The translations under genes and the position numbers were made by a program. This document shows positions 1-7,353 of a stretch of DNA of 11,449 nt, piece by piece. The notes beneath the pieces were generated by a model. That model worked only from the letters and a program-made list of their open reading frames with translations, made no database searches and was not told where the DNA came from. Numbering within the stretch: the stretch's first letter is position 1; each line of letters begins with the position of its first letter. Source of the stretch: Bacilli bacterium (GTDB lineage: Bacteria > Bacillota_I > Bacilli_A > RF39 > UBA660); the NCBI GenBank assembly GCA_028684735.1, contig JAQUFI010000045.1, positions 1 to 11,449 on the forward strand, in the 5' to 3' direction.

Positions 1-410
1 ACATAACTATATTCTCCAACAAAAGTACTTGCCATTCCTAAAAGTAATGTAACTAATAACATGGTATTTATTTTCACTTTTTTTAAGGGACTAAAAACAG
101 CTTTAAATAATCCACTAGCTTCACCTATTCCAAAGGCAATCAATGAAATAATTAACAATACTAGCGGTTCAAATAATTGAAAATTAGTAAGAGTATTACT
201 AATCATGTGTTTTAATCCATCTTTAGTTAAGATATTATTAACGGTTGTCAGTGATGTCTGTAAGACACCATTGATTATTTCAGTTTTTTGTCCTTCGATA
301 CCTAGCAAAGAAAAAATAGTACTTGAAACAATTACAATGATTGTTAAAATAATAAGTGTTATAACTGGACCAAGCATAATGTTTGATTTTTCTTTTTTCC
401 TCTTTATCAT
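1..410 (-). CDS. AbgT-family transporter, N-terminal part (cut by window edge)
   Basis: This is an integral membrane transporter fragment of 136 complete codons that continues past the left edge. The N-terminus is basic (residues 2-7) and is followed by a membrane segment at about 13-36, a polar loop at about 38-75, a second hydrophobic segment at about 80-98 and a third from about 115. The stretch from 'LTNFQLFEPL' through 'FGIGEASGLF' matches what I recall of AbgT / p-aminobenzoyl-glutamate transporters (Asn-Phe, Pro-Leu, then GxGxAExxGL). The AbgT family exports or imports p-aminobenzoyl-glutamate and in some members antifolates; the substrate here is unknown. The ATG at 408-410 is chosen because GGAGG lies 5 bases upstream. 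It starts 9 bases after the DUF951 stop, so the two are very likely co-transcribed. The family call rests on about a quarter of the protein. Confidence 0.7.
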   Translation of the reverse strand, partial: MIKRKKEKSNIMLGPVITLIILTIIVIVSSTIFSLLGIEGQKTEIINGVLQTSLTTVNNILTKDGLKHMISNTLTNFQLFEPLVLLIISLIAFGIGEASGLFKAVFSPLKKVKINTMLLVTLLLGMASTFVGEYSY

Positions 411-419
411 TAAATCCTC

Positions 420-605
420 CTAAAAAGTAATTACTTTTTTTAGTTTTTTATTAAATTCCATTCTTGGCATCATAATACTTCGATTACAATGACAACATTT
501 AATTTTAATATCTGCCCCAACCCTCGTTATTTCCCATTCGTTAAAACCACAAGGATGAGGTTTTTTCATAATCACAAGACTATTTAATTTATATTCTTTA
601 TTCAT
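420..605 (-). CDS. DUF951 family small zinc-ribbon-like protein
   Basis: This is a 61-residue protein of the DUF951 family, which is common in Firmicutes and often found near parB, mscS and ychF; no molecular function is established. The family pattern is clear: a His-Pro-Cys-Gly at 17-20, a Trp-Glu-Ile at 24-26, an Arg-Val-Gly-Ala-Asp at 28-32, a Cys-Cys-His-Cys at 37-40 and Met-Pro-Arg at 46-48. The cysteines could bind a metal, but that is inference. The start at 605 is supported by GTGGTGAT just upstream, an extended Shine-Dalgarno close to the ATG. It lies 30 bases after parB without a visible promoter, so it belongs to the parAB transcript. Its stop codon forms the first bases of the next gene's Shine-Dalgarno. 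Confidence 0.88.
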   Translation of the reverse strand: MNKEYKLNSLVIMKKPHPCGFNEWEITRVGADIKIKCCHCNRSIMMPRMEFNKKLKKVITF

Positions 606-635
606 TATATATCACCACTTTTTGATATAAATTCT

Positions 636-1517
636 CTATTCTTTAATATTAATAATTTCTAAAATTCGATTTAAATCAGCCACATTATTAAAACTGATTT
701 CAACTTTTTTATCTTTAATTTTTACTTTTGTGTCTAATTTTTCACGAAGTAAATCCTCAACATATTTATATTCGTTATTTATTTCCCTAGGTCTTCTCTC
801 CATCTTAACCTTTTTTTCAATCTTTGGTGATTCGGTTATATCTTCAATATCCCTAACGGTTAAACTATCACGAATTATTTTTTGAGCCATATCATAAATT
901 TGTTCATCAGAAGATAGTTTACTAAGAGCACGAGCATGTCCCATACTTATCTCATTATTGATAATCATTTTTTGAACATCCGTTGGCAGTCTAAGCAATC
1001 CTAAAATATTAGTGACATGACTACGACTCTTACCTACTTTTTTACTCAATTCTTCTTGTGTTAAATTCAATTTTTCTAACATCGTTTTATATGCAATTGC
1101 TTCTTCAAGAGCATTCAAATTTTCTCTTTGGAGATTTTCTAATAAAGAAATCTCTAACATTTCTTCATCTGTAAAATTACGAATAATAGCAGGTATTTTT
1201 TCTAAACCAGCTAAACGACTAGCCCTAACTCTTCTTTCACCAGCTATTATTTCATACCCTTTAATACTTTTCTTAACAATAATTGGTTGAAAAACACCAT
1301 ATTCTTTAATCGAATCACTTAATTCTTGTAGGGCTACATCATCAAAGTTTTTACGAGGTTGATAAGGATTAGGTCTTAATTCAGCTAAATCTAATTCCAC
1401 TATTTCTTCTTTTGAAGCTGTTTCATAAATTCTTTTTTCTAAACTTTCCAAATCTAAATTCTCGTTATTAAACAATTGTTCCAACCCACGACCTAGAGCT
1501 CTTTTTTTATTTTCCAT
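636..1517 (-). CDS. parB: ParB chromosome-partitioning protein (Spo0J type)
   Basis: This is a ParB/Spo0J CTPase that loads on parS sites, spreads as a DNA clamp and works with ParA and SMC in origin segregation. It has 293 residues, normal for chromosomal ParB. The N-terminal 'LGRGLEQLF' (8-16) is the usual ParA-contacting tail. The ParB/Srx domain contains GERRVRAS at 93-100 and ENLQREN at 127-133, the CTP-binding motifs. A helix-turn-helix lies at about 153-175, then a charged linker (about 229-246), and a C-terminal dimerisation domain at about 248-293. The ATG at 1515-1517 follows AAGGAGGTAA at good spacing. It overlaps the end of parA by 11 bases, so the two are translationally coupled. 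All key motifs are intact. Confidence 0.97.
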   Translation of the reverse strand: MENKKRALGRGLEQLFNNENLDLESLEKRIYETASKEEIVELDLAELRPNPYQPRKNFDDVALQELSDSIKEYGVFQPIIVKKSIKGYEIIAGERRVRASRLAGLEKIPAIIRNFTDEEMLEISLLENLQRENLNALEEAIAYKTMLEKLNLTQEELSKKVGKSRSHVTNILGLLRLPTDVQKMIINNEISMGHARALSKLSSDEQIYDMAQKIIRDSLTVRDIEDITESPKIEKKVKMERRPREINNEYKYVEDLLREKLDTKVKIKDKKVEISFNNVADLNRILEIINIKE

Positions 1518-2292
1518 TTCTTTGAATTACCTCCTTAGCCAAATTAAGGTATGCTTCTGTTCCACGACTTTGAGGATCATAAGCAATAATTGGCTTACCA
1601 TGACTTGGTGCTTCTGATAATCGCACTAATCTTGGTATAATCGTATCATAAACCCTTTCCTTAAAATAACTTCTAATATCTTCAACAACTTCTAATCCTA
1701 GGTTCGTACGACTATCTAACATCGTCAGTAATACTCCTTCGATATCTAATGTCGGATTCAGATGCTTTTGAGCAAACATAATATTATTAATTAATTGCAT
1801 AACACCTTCCAATGCAAAGAATTCACATTGAATTGGAATAATAACAGAATCAGCAGCTGTTAAAGCATTAGTTGTAACGACACCTAAACTAGGTGGACAA
1901 TCGATTATAATATAATCAAACATATCTTTAGCTGGTAGAATATGTTTTTTTAATTGGCCAGCACGATCAAAGTTTGGATCTAATACACCTAATTGCATAA
2001 ATTCAATATCAATACCAGCTAAATTAACGGTAGCTGGAATAATATACAAGTTTTTAAATTTACTTTTAACAATAACTTCATTTAGGGTTGCCTTATCAAT
2101 CAATAATTCATAGGCACTGTTTTTATATTCGGCTTTAGATACTCCAATTCCAGTTGTACTATTTCCTTGAGGATCTAAATCGATTAATAAAACTTTTTTA
2201 TTTAAAAAACCTAATGAGGCAGCTAAATTGATACTAGAGGTGGTTTTTCCAACTCCTCCCTTTTGATTAACAAAAGCTATTATTTTGCCCAT
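1507..2292 (-). CDS. parA: ParA chromosome-partitioning ATPase (Soj type)
   Basis: This is a ParA/Soj MinD-like ATPase that binds the nucleoid in its ATP dimer form and is stimulated by ParB. At 261 residues it has the usual length for a chromosomal Soj without an N-terminal regulator domain, unlike many plasmid ParAs. The deviant Walker A KGGVGKTT with signature lysine is at 11-18. Walker A' 'LIDLDPQGN' is at 36-44, Walker B 'IIIDCPPSLG' at 128-137, and the conserved 'RLSEAPSHGKPI' at 224-235. The start at 2292 is preceded by GGTGATAT two bases from the ATG. It is the first gene of its operon, 136 bases after the ftsH stop, with its own extended -10 promoter. The parAB pair in this form is normally near the origin. 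Confidence 0.97.
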   Translation of the reverse strand: MGKIIAFVNQKGGVGKTTSSINLAASLGFLNKKVLLIDLDPQGNSTTGIGVSKAEYKNSAYELLIDKATLNEVIVKSKFKNLYIIPATVNLAGIDIEFMQLGVLDPNFDRAGQLKKHILPAKDMFDYIIIDCPPSLGVVTTNALTAADSVIIPIQCEFFALEGVMQLINNIMFAQKHLNPTLDIEGVLLTMLDSRTNLGLEVVEDIRSYFKERVYDTIIPRLVRLSEAPSHGKPIIAYDPQSRGTEAYLNLAKEVIQRNGK

Positions 2293-2328
2293 TTATATCA
2301 CCATTTTTCTAACTCTACATACATCTTT

Positions 2329-2339
2329 ATTTTATCATA
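2329..2339 (-). promoter_or_regulatory. Extended -10 promoter for parA operon
   Basis: The minus strand reads TATGATAAAAT, which is a TRTGN element followed by TAAAAT (5 of 6 to TATAAT). No good -35 lies at 16-18 bases (TAGATT at 17). An alternative reading is TTTTCA (2358-2363), an 18-base spacer, then TATGAT. It sits after the ftsH terminator and would give a leader of about 30 bases. The same 11-mer precedes ung. Confidence 0.5.
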
Positions 2340-2400
2340 TTTAATCAATTAAATCTATGAAAATAGGAAAATAATTCATTTTATAAAAAACCTCTAAAAG

Positions 2401-2430
2401 AATAAAAAAAATTGAGTTAAACTCAATTTT
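2401..2430 (-). terminator. Intrinsic terminator of the ung-tilS-ftsH operon
   Basis: Arms at 2408-2418 and 2420-2430 are perfectly complementary around one central base, giving a stem of about 9 bp with a 3-5 base loop. On the minus strand it is followed by a T-rich stretch (2410 down to 2401). The ftsH stop codon at 2429-2431 overlaps the base of the stem. The stem is AT-rich, so its strength is uncertain. Confidence 0.75.
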
Positions 2431-4417
2431 ATTTATCATCTAATTCTTTAATTAAATCCTCTTTTTTCATTTTACTATAACCTTTAATATTTCTTTCTTT
2501 TGCCAGTTCTCTTAATTCAGTGACAGATAAGTCATTTAGTGATCCTTCTTTAAAACCACTTTCATCTTTTTCGCCATCTTCATCAGGCATAACTTTATGT
2601 TCAACCAAATATTCAATTTGTTCTTTAGTAATGGTTTCATGTTCAATTAAAGCATTAGCAATTAAATCTAGTAAATCACGGTTTTCACTTAAAGTCTTTT
2701 GAGTCACTTCATATTGAGCACTAATAATCGATCTTATTTCATTGTCAATTTCATATGCAACTTGACTTGAGAAATTACGACTCTTATTATAATCTCTACC
2801 TAAAAAGACACTTGACTCTTGATGTTCGTATTGGACAGGACCTAAGTCACTCATACCATACTCAGTAACCATTGCACGCGCTATTTTAGTAGCTTGCTCA
2901 AAGTCATTATGAGCTCCAGTCGTTATTTCATTAAAGACTAATTCTTCAGCAACACGGCCACCTAATAATCCTGAAATTCTTTCCAATAACTCATTTTTGG
3001 TAGCGGTAATCTTTTCTTCCTTAGGAAGCATCATCGTATAACCACCTGCATAACCTCTTGGAATAATCGTTACTTTTTGAACATCGTTAGCACCATCTAA
3101 TTTTAATCCTAAAACAACATGACCTGCTTCATGATAAGCAACTAACCTTTTTTCTTTTTCTGTATATTTTTTAGACTTCTTAGCTGGTCCCATTAAAACA
3201 CGGTCATGAGCTTCATCTATTTCTGACATCGTAATATATTCTTTATTTCTCCTAACTGCAAGTAACGATGCTTCATTAAGTAAATTTTCTAAATCAGCGC
3301 CACTAAAACCAACTGTTCGGCGTGCTACATTATTTAACCTAACGCCTTTTGAAAAGGTTTTGCCACGAGCATGAACTTTTAAAATTTCTTCGCGACCACT
3401 AATATCAGGTAAATTAACCGTTACTTGACGATCAAATCGTCCTGGTCGAAGTAAAGCTGGGTCTAAAACATCAGGTCGGTTAGTTGCAGCAATAATAATA
3501 ATTCCTTCATTTGAACCAAAACCATCCATTTCAGTTAATAATTGATTTAAAGTTTGTTCTCTTTCGTCATGTCCTCCACCTAAACCTGCACCTCTTTGTC
3601 GTCCAACAGCATCGATTTCATCGATAAAAATTAAACATGGAGCACTTTGCTTAGCTTGTTTAAACATATCACGAACACGACTAGCACCAACTCCAACAAA
3701 TAATTCCACAAATTCTGAACCACTTATATAGAAGAATGGTACGTTGGCTTCTCCAGCAACAGCACGAGCAAGCAATGTCTTACCGGTTCCTGGTGGACCT
3801 ACTAATAAAACCCCTTTAGGAATACGTGCTCCTAATCTTTGAAATTTCTTAGGGTTCTTTAAAAAGTCAATTAATTCTTCAACTTCTTCTTTTTCTTCTT
3901 CTAAACCTGCAACTTCATCAAAAGTTACTTTTTTACTTTGATCATTTAATTTTGCTCTACTTTTCCCAAAGTCCATTGACTTATTAGCTCCACCCATTTG
4001 ACGACTTAAGAAAAAGAAAGCAATTCCAATCAACATCAATAAAGGTAGGACATTGACAAGAAATAATAAGAAAGTCCCTGATTCCGGATCAGAAACTGCT
4101 TCAAATTTAAAGCCATGTTCCTGTTGTAAATCCATCATAACCGTCATCGTTTCTTCAGCTAAAGGCAATCTTAGGAAGAAACTTTCATTTTCATTATAAC
4201 CCTCTAAAATACCTCTAACTTCATAAACACTAGCTCTGCTCCTGGGAATAATCGTTACTTCTGTAACTTCCCCAGCATTAGCTACTTTTACAAACTCATC
4301 ATAGGTAAGTATATTTACTTTCTGATTTAAATTATTCATGAAATAAAGAATTCCAACCATAAATAAGAACAATACTAAATATGGTAGCAATCCTCTTTTT
4401 ACTACTTTTTTATTCAT
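2429..4417 (-). CDS. ftsH: ATP-dependent membrane zinc protease FtsH with C-terminal Rho_N-like domain
   Basis: This is a membrane-anchored AAA+ zinc metalloprotease that degrades membrane and some soluble regulatory proteins. It has 662 residues. Transmembrane segments at about 11-27 and 116-137 flank the extracytoplasmic domain. Walker A GPPGTGKT is at 207-214, the pore FVGVG at 240-244, Walker B LIFIDEID at 262-269 and the second region of homology at 311-330. The zinc site is HEAGH at 429-433 with a likely third ligand Asp505. After the normal protease domain and a short acidic linker (about 611-624), residues 627-662 look like a Rho N-terminal/SAP-type helical domain ('LSVTELRELA', 'GYSKMKKEDLI'). 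I do not recall this in characterised FtsH. The ATG follows AAGGAGGAAAA, which begins in the tilS stop codon 14 bases upstream. The hpt gene usually found between tilS and ftsH is absent. Confidence 0.97.
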   Translation of the reverse strand: MNKKVVKRGLLPYLVLFLFMVGILYFMNNLNQKVNILTYDEFVKVANAGEVTEVTIIPRSRASVYEVRGILEGYNENESFFLRLPLAEETMTVMMDLQQEHGFKFEAVSDPESGTFLLFLVNVLPLLMLIGIAFFFLSRQMGGANKSMDFGKSRAKLNDQSKKVTFDEVAGLEEEKEEVEELIDFLKNPKKFQRLGARIPKGVLLVGPPGTGKTLLARAVAGEANVPFFYISGSEFVELFVGVGASRVRDMFKQAKQSAPCLIFIDEIDAVGRQRGAGLGGGHDEREQTLNQLLTEMDGFGSNEGIIIIAATNRPDVLDPALLRPGRFDRQVTVNLPDISGREEILKVHARGKTFSKGVRLNNVARRTVGFSGADLENLLNEASLLAVRRNKEYITMSEIDEAHDRVLMGPAKKSKKYTEKEKRLVAYHEAGHVVLGLKLDGANDVQKVTIIPRGYAGGYTMMLPKEEKITATKNELLERISGLLGGRVAEELVFNEITTGAHNDFEQATKIARAMVTEYGMSDLGPVQYEHQESSVFLGRDYNKSRNFSSQVAYEIDNEIRSIISAQYEVTQKTLSENRDLLDLIANALIEHETITKEQIEYLVEHKVMPDEDGEKDESGFKEGSLNDLSVTELRELAKERNIKGYSKMKKEDLIKELDDK

Positions 4418-4431
4418 CTATTTTTTCCTCC

Positions 4432-5757
4432 TTAATAATACCTAAGTATTATATCATACTTTTCCTTTTTTGTTTTATCAAATTTAGATTTTTTTAATCC
4501 TGGCAACCAAACGATATTATCCTCTGAATCAACAACAATTGGCCATACATCTCGGTCATGAGCCCCAATTTTTTCGTCAATAAAGATATCACTTATCTTT
4601 TTACGACCCAACATCCCCTTAATATACATTTTATCGCCATTTTTTCTATTTCTAACATGCAAAGGAAACTTAACTTCATTCTTATCTAAACGACAAACGA
4701 AATTATCTGTTTCATCACTTTTATCAACTACTTCAATATTTTTACCATTAGGTAAATTAACATATGTAATCAATTCTATTTCATATTCATGATTGGTTTG
4801 ATCAATCGGAACTAAAATTAAATTATTATATGTTTTTACAGCTTGAATATTATTAGGTAAATGAATGGCTACATTAGCCCTTTTCGAAGTAATTGTATTA
4901 TATAATAAATCAGCATGATGATCAGTAATCAACATTAAATCATCATGATAGATATGTTCCAAAATATTATAAATTATTTTCATTTGAATAACCTTTTCCT
5001 CTTTTAAGAAAGATTCAATGTTTAAAGTTTCTTGTTTATAAACTTTTTTCATAACTTTTTCAACTTGATTATCAATATAATTATTATATTCTAATAAAGT
5101 ACGACTAAATTTATAAAATTTTTGATGAACATTTGGATCTTCTTTTTTAAATTGGGGAACAATATATTTTCGAAAACGATTTCTCGTATATACATCTTTA
5201 AAATTAGAACTATCTTGCGCATAAGAAAGTTTATTTTCTTTTAAATACGCTAATATTTCATCTTTAGTATTCTTAATAAATGGTCTTAGAATAACATAAT
5301 CACCCATATCAAGTTCTTCCGAAAAACCACTATATCCACGAAGTGTAGAACCTCTAACGATACGCATTAAAATGGTTTCAATTAAATCATCTGCATGATG
5401 AGCTGTTAATAAATATTTAGCATGATGCTTTTTAACAATCTCAGCAAAATAACTATATCTTTTACTTCTAGCTTCATTATGAAAGTTATCATCACCATAA
5501 TCTTCAATTACCATACTTTCAAAAACGATTTGATGATTAACACAAAAATTCTCTACAAAAACTTTTTCATTATAACTTTCTTTTCGCACATTATGATTGA
5601 CATGAGCACATACAACTTCAATATCGATGGCTTTCTTTAAACGAGAAAGAATGTGCAGTAATGCCATTGAATCAGGGCCACCTGAAACAGCTACCACAAT
5701 TGTATCACCATACTTAATTTTATTATTAGTTAATAATGTATTATATACTTTTTCCAT
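4432..5757 (-). CDS. tilS: tRNA(Ile)-lysidine synthase TilS
   Basis: TilS uses ATP and lysine to convert C34 of the CAU-anticodon tRNA-Ile to lysidine, changing it from a methionine to an isoleucine (AUA) decoder. It is essential where AUA is read this way, which fits this AT-rich genome. The protein has 441 residues. The N-type ATP pyrophosphatase P-loop SGGPDS is at 25-30. Further family motifs are 'TAHHADDLIETILMRI' at about 118-133 and 'DSSNFKDVYTRNRFR' at about 182-196. The C-terminal domain contains 'RNRKNGDKM' and 'KISDIFID' from about residue 375 onward. GGGAGGTC precedes the ATG and starts directly at the ung stop codon 10 bases upstream, so the gene is second in the ung-tilS-ftsH unit. 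All expected motifs are present. Confidence 0.96.
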   Translation of the reverse strand: MEKVYNTLLTNNKIKYGDTIVVAVSGGPDSMALLHILSRLKKAIDIEVVCAHVNHNVRKESYNEKVFVENFCVNHQIVFESMVIEDYGDDNFHNEARSKRYSYFAEIVKKHHAKYLLTAHHADDLIETILMRIVRGSTLRGYSGFSEELDMGDYVILRPFIKNTKDEILAYLKENKLSYAQDSSNFKDVYTRNRFRKYIVPQFKKEDPNVHQKFYKFSRTLLEYNNYIDNQVEKVMKKVYKQETLNIESFLKEEKVIQMKIIYNILEHIYHDDLMLITDHHADLLYNTITSKRANVAIHLPNNIQAVKTYNNLILVPIDQTNHEYEIELITYVNLPNGKNIEVVDKSDETDNFVCRLDKNEVKFPLHVRNRKNGDKMYIKGMLGRKKISDIFIDEKIGAHDRDVWPIVVDSEDNIVWLPGLKKSKFDKTKKEKYDIILRYY

Positions 5758-5767
5758 AAAGACCTCC

Positions 5768-6418
5768 CTACCATTTTATTCTTTCAATATGATTACTTTC
5801 TAAAAAATTATTTATTTTAGAAAATGGTTTACTACCAAAAAATCCACGATGAGCTGACAAAGGTGATGGATGAACACTTTCAATAATGAGATGTTTTGGA
5901 TTATTAATTAATTCTTTTTTACTTCTTGCAAAATTACCCCATAAAACAAAGACAAGTGGTTCTGTTCTTTCATTTAATAATTTAATAATATTATTAGTGA
6001 ACTCTTCCCAGCCTATTCCTTTATGTGATAAAGGTTTATCTTTTTCTACTGTCATAATAGCATTCAGTAATAAAACCCCTTGCTTGGCCCAATCCTCTAA
6101 ATTGTTATTAACCCTTTTAATCATTAAATCATTTTCTAATTCTTTAAAGATATTATTTAATGATGGTGGCCTTGGCGTTCCTTCTTGAACAGAGAAAGCT
6201 AAACCATGGGCTTCATTTTCACCGTGATATGGATCTTGTCCAATTATAACAACCTTTACTTCATCATAATCAGTATATCTTAAAGCATTAAAAAGATTAT
6301 GATATTCAGGAAAAATAACCTTTTCTTGATAAGCCCTTTTTACTTTTATTCCTAATTCTTTAAAATATGGGCTGTTCATTTCATCTTTTAAAACAATATC
6401 CCATTTTTTGTTTATCAT
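5768..6418 (-). CDS. ung: Uracil-DNA glycosylase (family 1)
   Basis: Ung removes uracil from DNA to start base-excision repair. The 216-residue length is normal for a family 1 enzyme. The water-activating motif GQDPYHG is at 60-66 with catalytic Asp62. The Pro-rich loop 'GTPRPPSLNNI' is at 80-90, LLLN at 116-119, and the leucine-intercalation loop 'HPSPLSAHRG' at 183-192 with the active-site His183. No residue looks missing. The ATG at 6416-6418 is preceded by TTGTGATAT, a weak, very close Shine-Dalgarno. An extended -10 about 20 bases further upstream, behind the ksgA terminator, makes this the first gene of the ung-tilS-ftsH unit. Placement of ung ahead of tilS is not the Bacillus order. 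Confidence 0.97.
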   Translation of the reverse strand: MINKKWDIVLKDEMNSPYFKELGIKVKRAYQEKVIFPEYHNLFNALRYTDYDEVKVVIIGQDPYHGENEAHGLAFSVQEGTPRPPSLNNIFKELENDLMIKRVNNNLEDWAKQGVLLLNAIMTVEKDKPLSHKGIGWEEFTNNIIKLLNERTEPLVFVLWGNFARSKKELINNPKHLIIESVHPSPLSAHRGFFGSKPFSKINNFLESNHIERIKW

Positions 6419-6438
6419 TATATCACAACCCTAATTAC

Positions 6439-6449
6439 ATTTTATCATA
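6439..6449 (-). promoter_or_regulatory. Extended -10 promoter for ung-tilS-ftsH
   Basis: The minus strand reads TATGATAAAAT, identical over 11 bases to the element ahead of parA. There is no convincing -35 at 16-18 bases. The predicted leader is very short, about 14 bases. It lies between the ksgA terminator and ung, where a promoter is needed. Confidence 0.5.
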
Positions 6450-6501
6450 ATTTAAGATAGTTCCATATATTTATTATATTTTTTTAGATTATTTATCAAT
6501 C

Positions 6502-6521
6502 AAAAAAGTGATTACTCACTT
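6502..6521 (-). terminator. Probable intrinsic terminator after ksgA
   Basis: The minus strand reads AAGTGA, loop GTAA, TCACTT (arms 6516-6521 and 6506-6511), followed by TTTT then GATT. The ksgA stop codon TAA (6512-6514) lies inside the loop. The stem is only 6 bp, so partial read-through to ung is plausible. Confidence 0.55.
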
Positions 6522-7345
6522 AAATCATTTGCTAAAGCTGCAAATACTTCAATCGGTATTTGTTCAGCACGACTACTTAAACTAAAATTATACCTAGTTA
6601 ATGTCTTTTCAATCTTACTCAAATCATAATCCCTTAGATTATTTTTTAAAGTCTTTCTTTTTTGTTTAAAACTATCCTTTATCAATTTAAAGAAAAGGGT
6701 TTTATTTTTTAATATTAACTTTGTTTCTCTTTGTTTAAATTCAATAACAATACTATCAACCTTAGGTTTAGGAAGAAAAACATTTTTACTGACATCTAAT
6801 AGTTTATTAATTTCAAAATAATAATTTAAAAATATCGATAACGAATTATAATCCTTCGTGCCAGTCTTTGCTTTAAAACGATCTCCCACTTCTTTTTGAA
6901 CCATAACCACTATTTTATCCACATCAATATCTTCTTCAATAAACTTCATAATAATAGGTGTCGTTATATAATATGGCAAATTAGCAATAACATATAATTT
7001 ATCATACTTATATTTTTTTAAAGTTGAGGTCAAATCTACTTTTAAAAAATCTTCAAAAATGATATCAACATTATCAAAACACCCTAAATTTTGATTAAGA
7101 ATATCTTTTAATCTTGTATCGATTTCATAGGCAATAACCTGTTTAGCTACTTGTCCTAATTTATAGGTCAAAGCTCCAGCACCAGGACCTACTTCGATTA
7201 CTAAAGTATCTTTATCAATCTTACTTTTATGAATAATTGCATCAATTATGTTTTCATCAACAATAAAATTTTGACCTAATGATTTTTTAAAATTAAAATT
7301 ATTATCGTTTAATAGTTGTTGTAATTTAGTTGGTGAATATTCCAT
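6512..7345 (-). CDS. rsmA: 16S rRNA dimethyladenosine transferase KsgA/RsmA
   Basis: KsgA uses S-adenosylmethionine to dimethylate two adjacent adenosines in the 3'-terminal hairpin of 16S rRNA during 30S maturation. The protein has 277 residues, the usual length. 'SLGQNFIVD' is at 22-30, the SAM motif I 'EVGPGAGALT' at 51-60, the acidic 'YEID' at 73-76 and the catalytic motif IV NLPYYIT at 122-128. The C-terminal helical domain contains the family pattern 'FKQKRKTLKNNL'. The ATG at 7343-7345 follows AGGAGGT with a short spacer. That Shine-Dalgarno starts inside the stop codon of the lipoprotein gene, so the two are translationally coupled. Synteny with tatD and a 3D protein upstream fits the metG-tatD-yabE-rnmV-ksgA order of B. 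subtilis, but rnmV is missing. Confidence 0.96.
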   Translation of the reverse strand: MEYSPTKLQQLLNDNNFNFKKSLGQNFIVDENIIDAIIHKSKIDKDTLVIEVGPGAGALTYKLGQVAKQVIAYEIDTRLKDILNQNLGCFDNVDIIFEDFLKVDLTSTLKKYKYDKLYVIANLPYYITTPIIMKFIEEDIDVDKIVVMVQKEVGDRFKAKTGTKDYNSLSIFLNYYFEINKLLDVSKNVFLPKPKVDSIVIEFKQRETKLILKNKTLFFKLIKDSFKQKRKTLKNNLRDYDLSKIEKTLTRYNFSLSSRAEQIPIEVFAALANDLSE

Positions 7346-7353
7346 AGGACCTC

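Noticed and set aside
205..423. Plus-strand open frame opposite the AbgT-type gene
   Set aside because: It has no ribosome site and is antisense to a clear membrane protein; the other plus-strand frames (2520-2702, 5422-5640, 5886-6188) are likewise shadows of ftsH, tilS and ung.
6414..6425. TGTGATATAAT at the ung start, a perfect extended -10
   Set aside because: It overlaps the ATG, so a transcript from it would start inside ung; it is better read as the Shine-Dalgarno GTGAT plus an AT-rich spacer, as at parA, DUF951 and tatD.
6915..6923. Perfect DnaA box TTATCCACA inside ksgA
   Set aside because: It is a single copy within conserved coding sequence with no companion boxes nearby; such a 9-mer can occur by chance.
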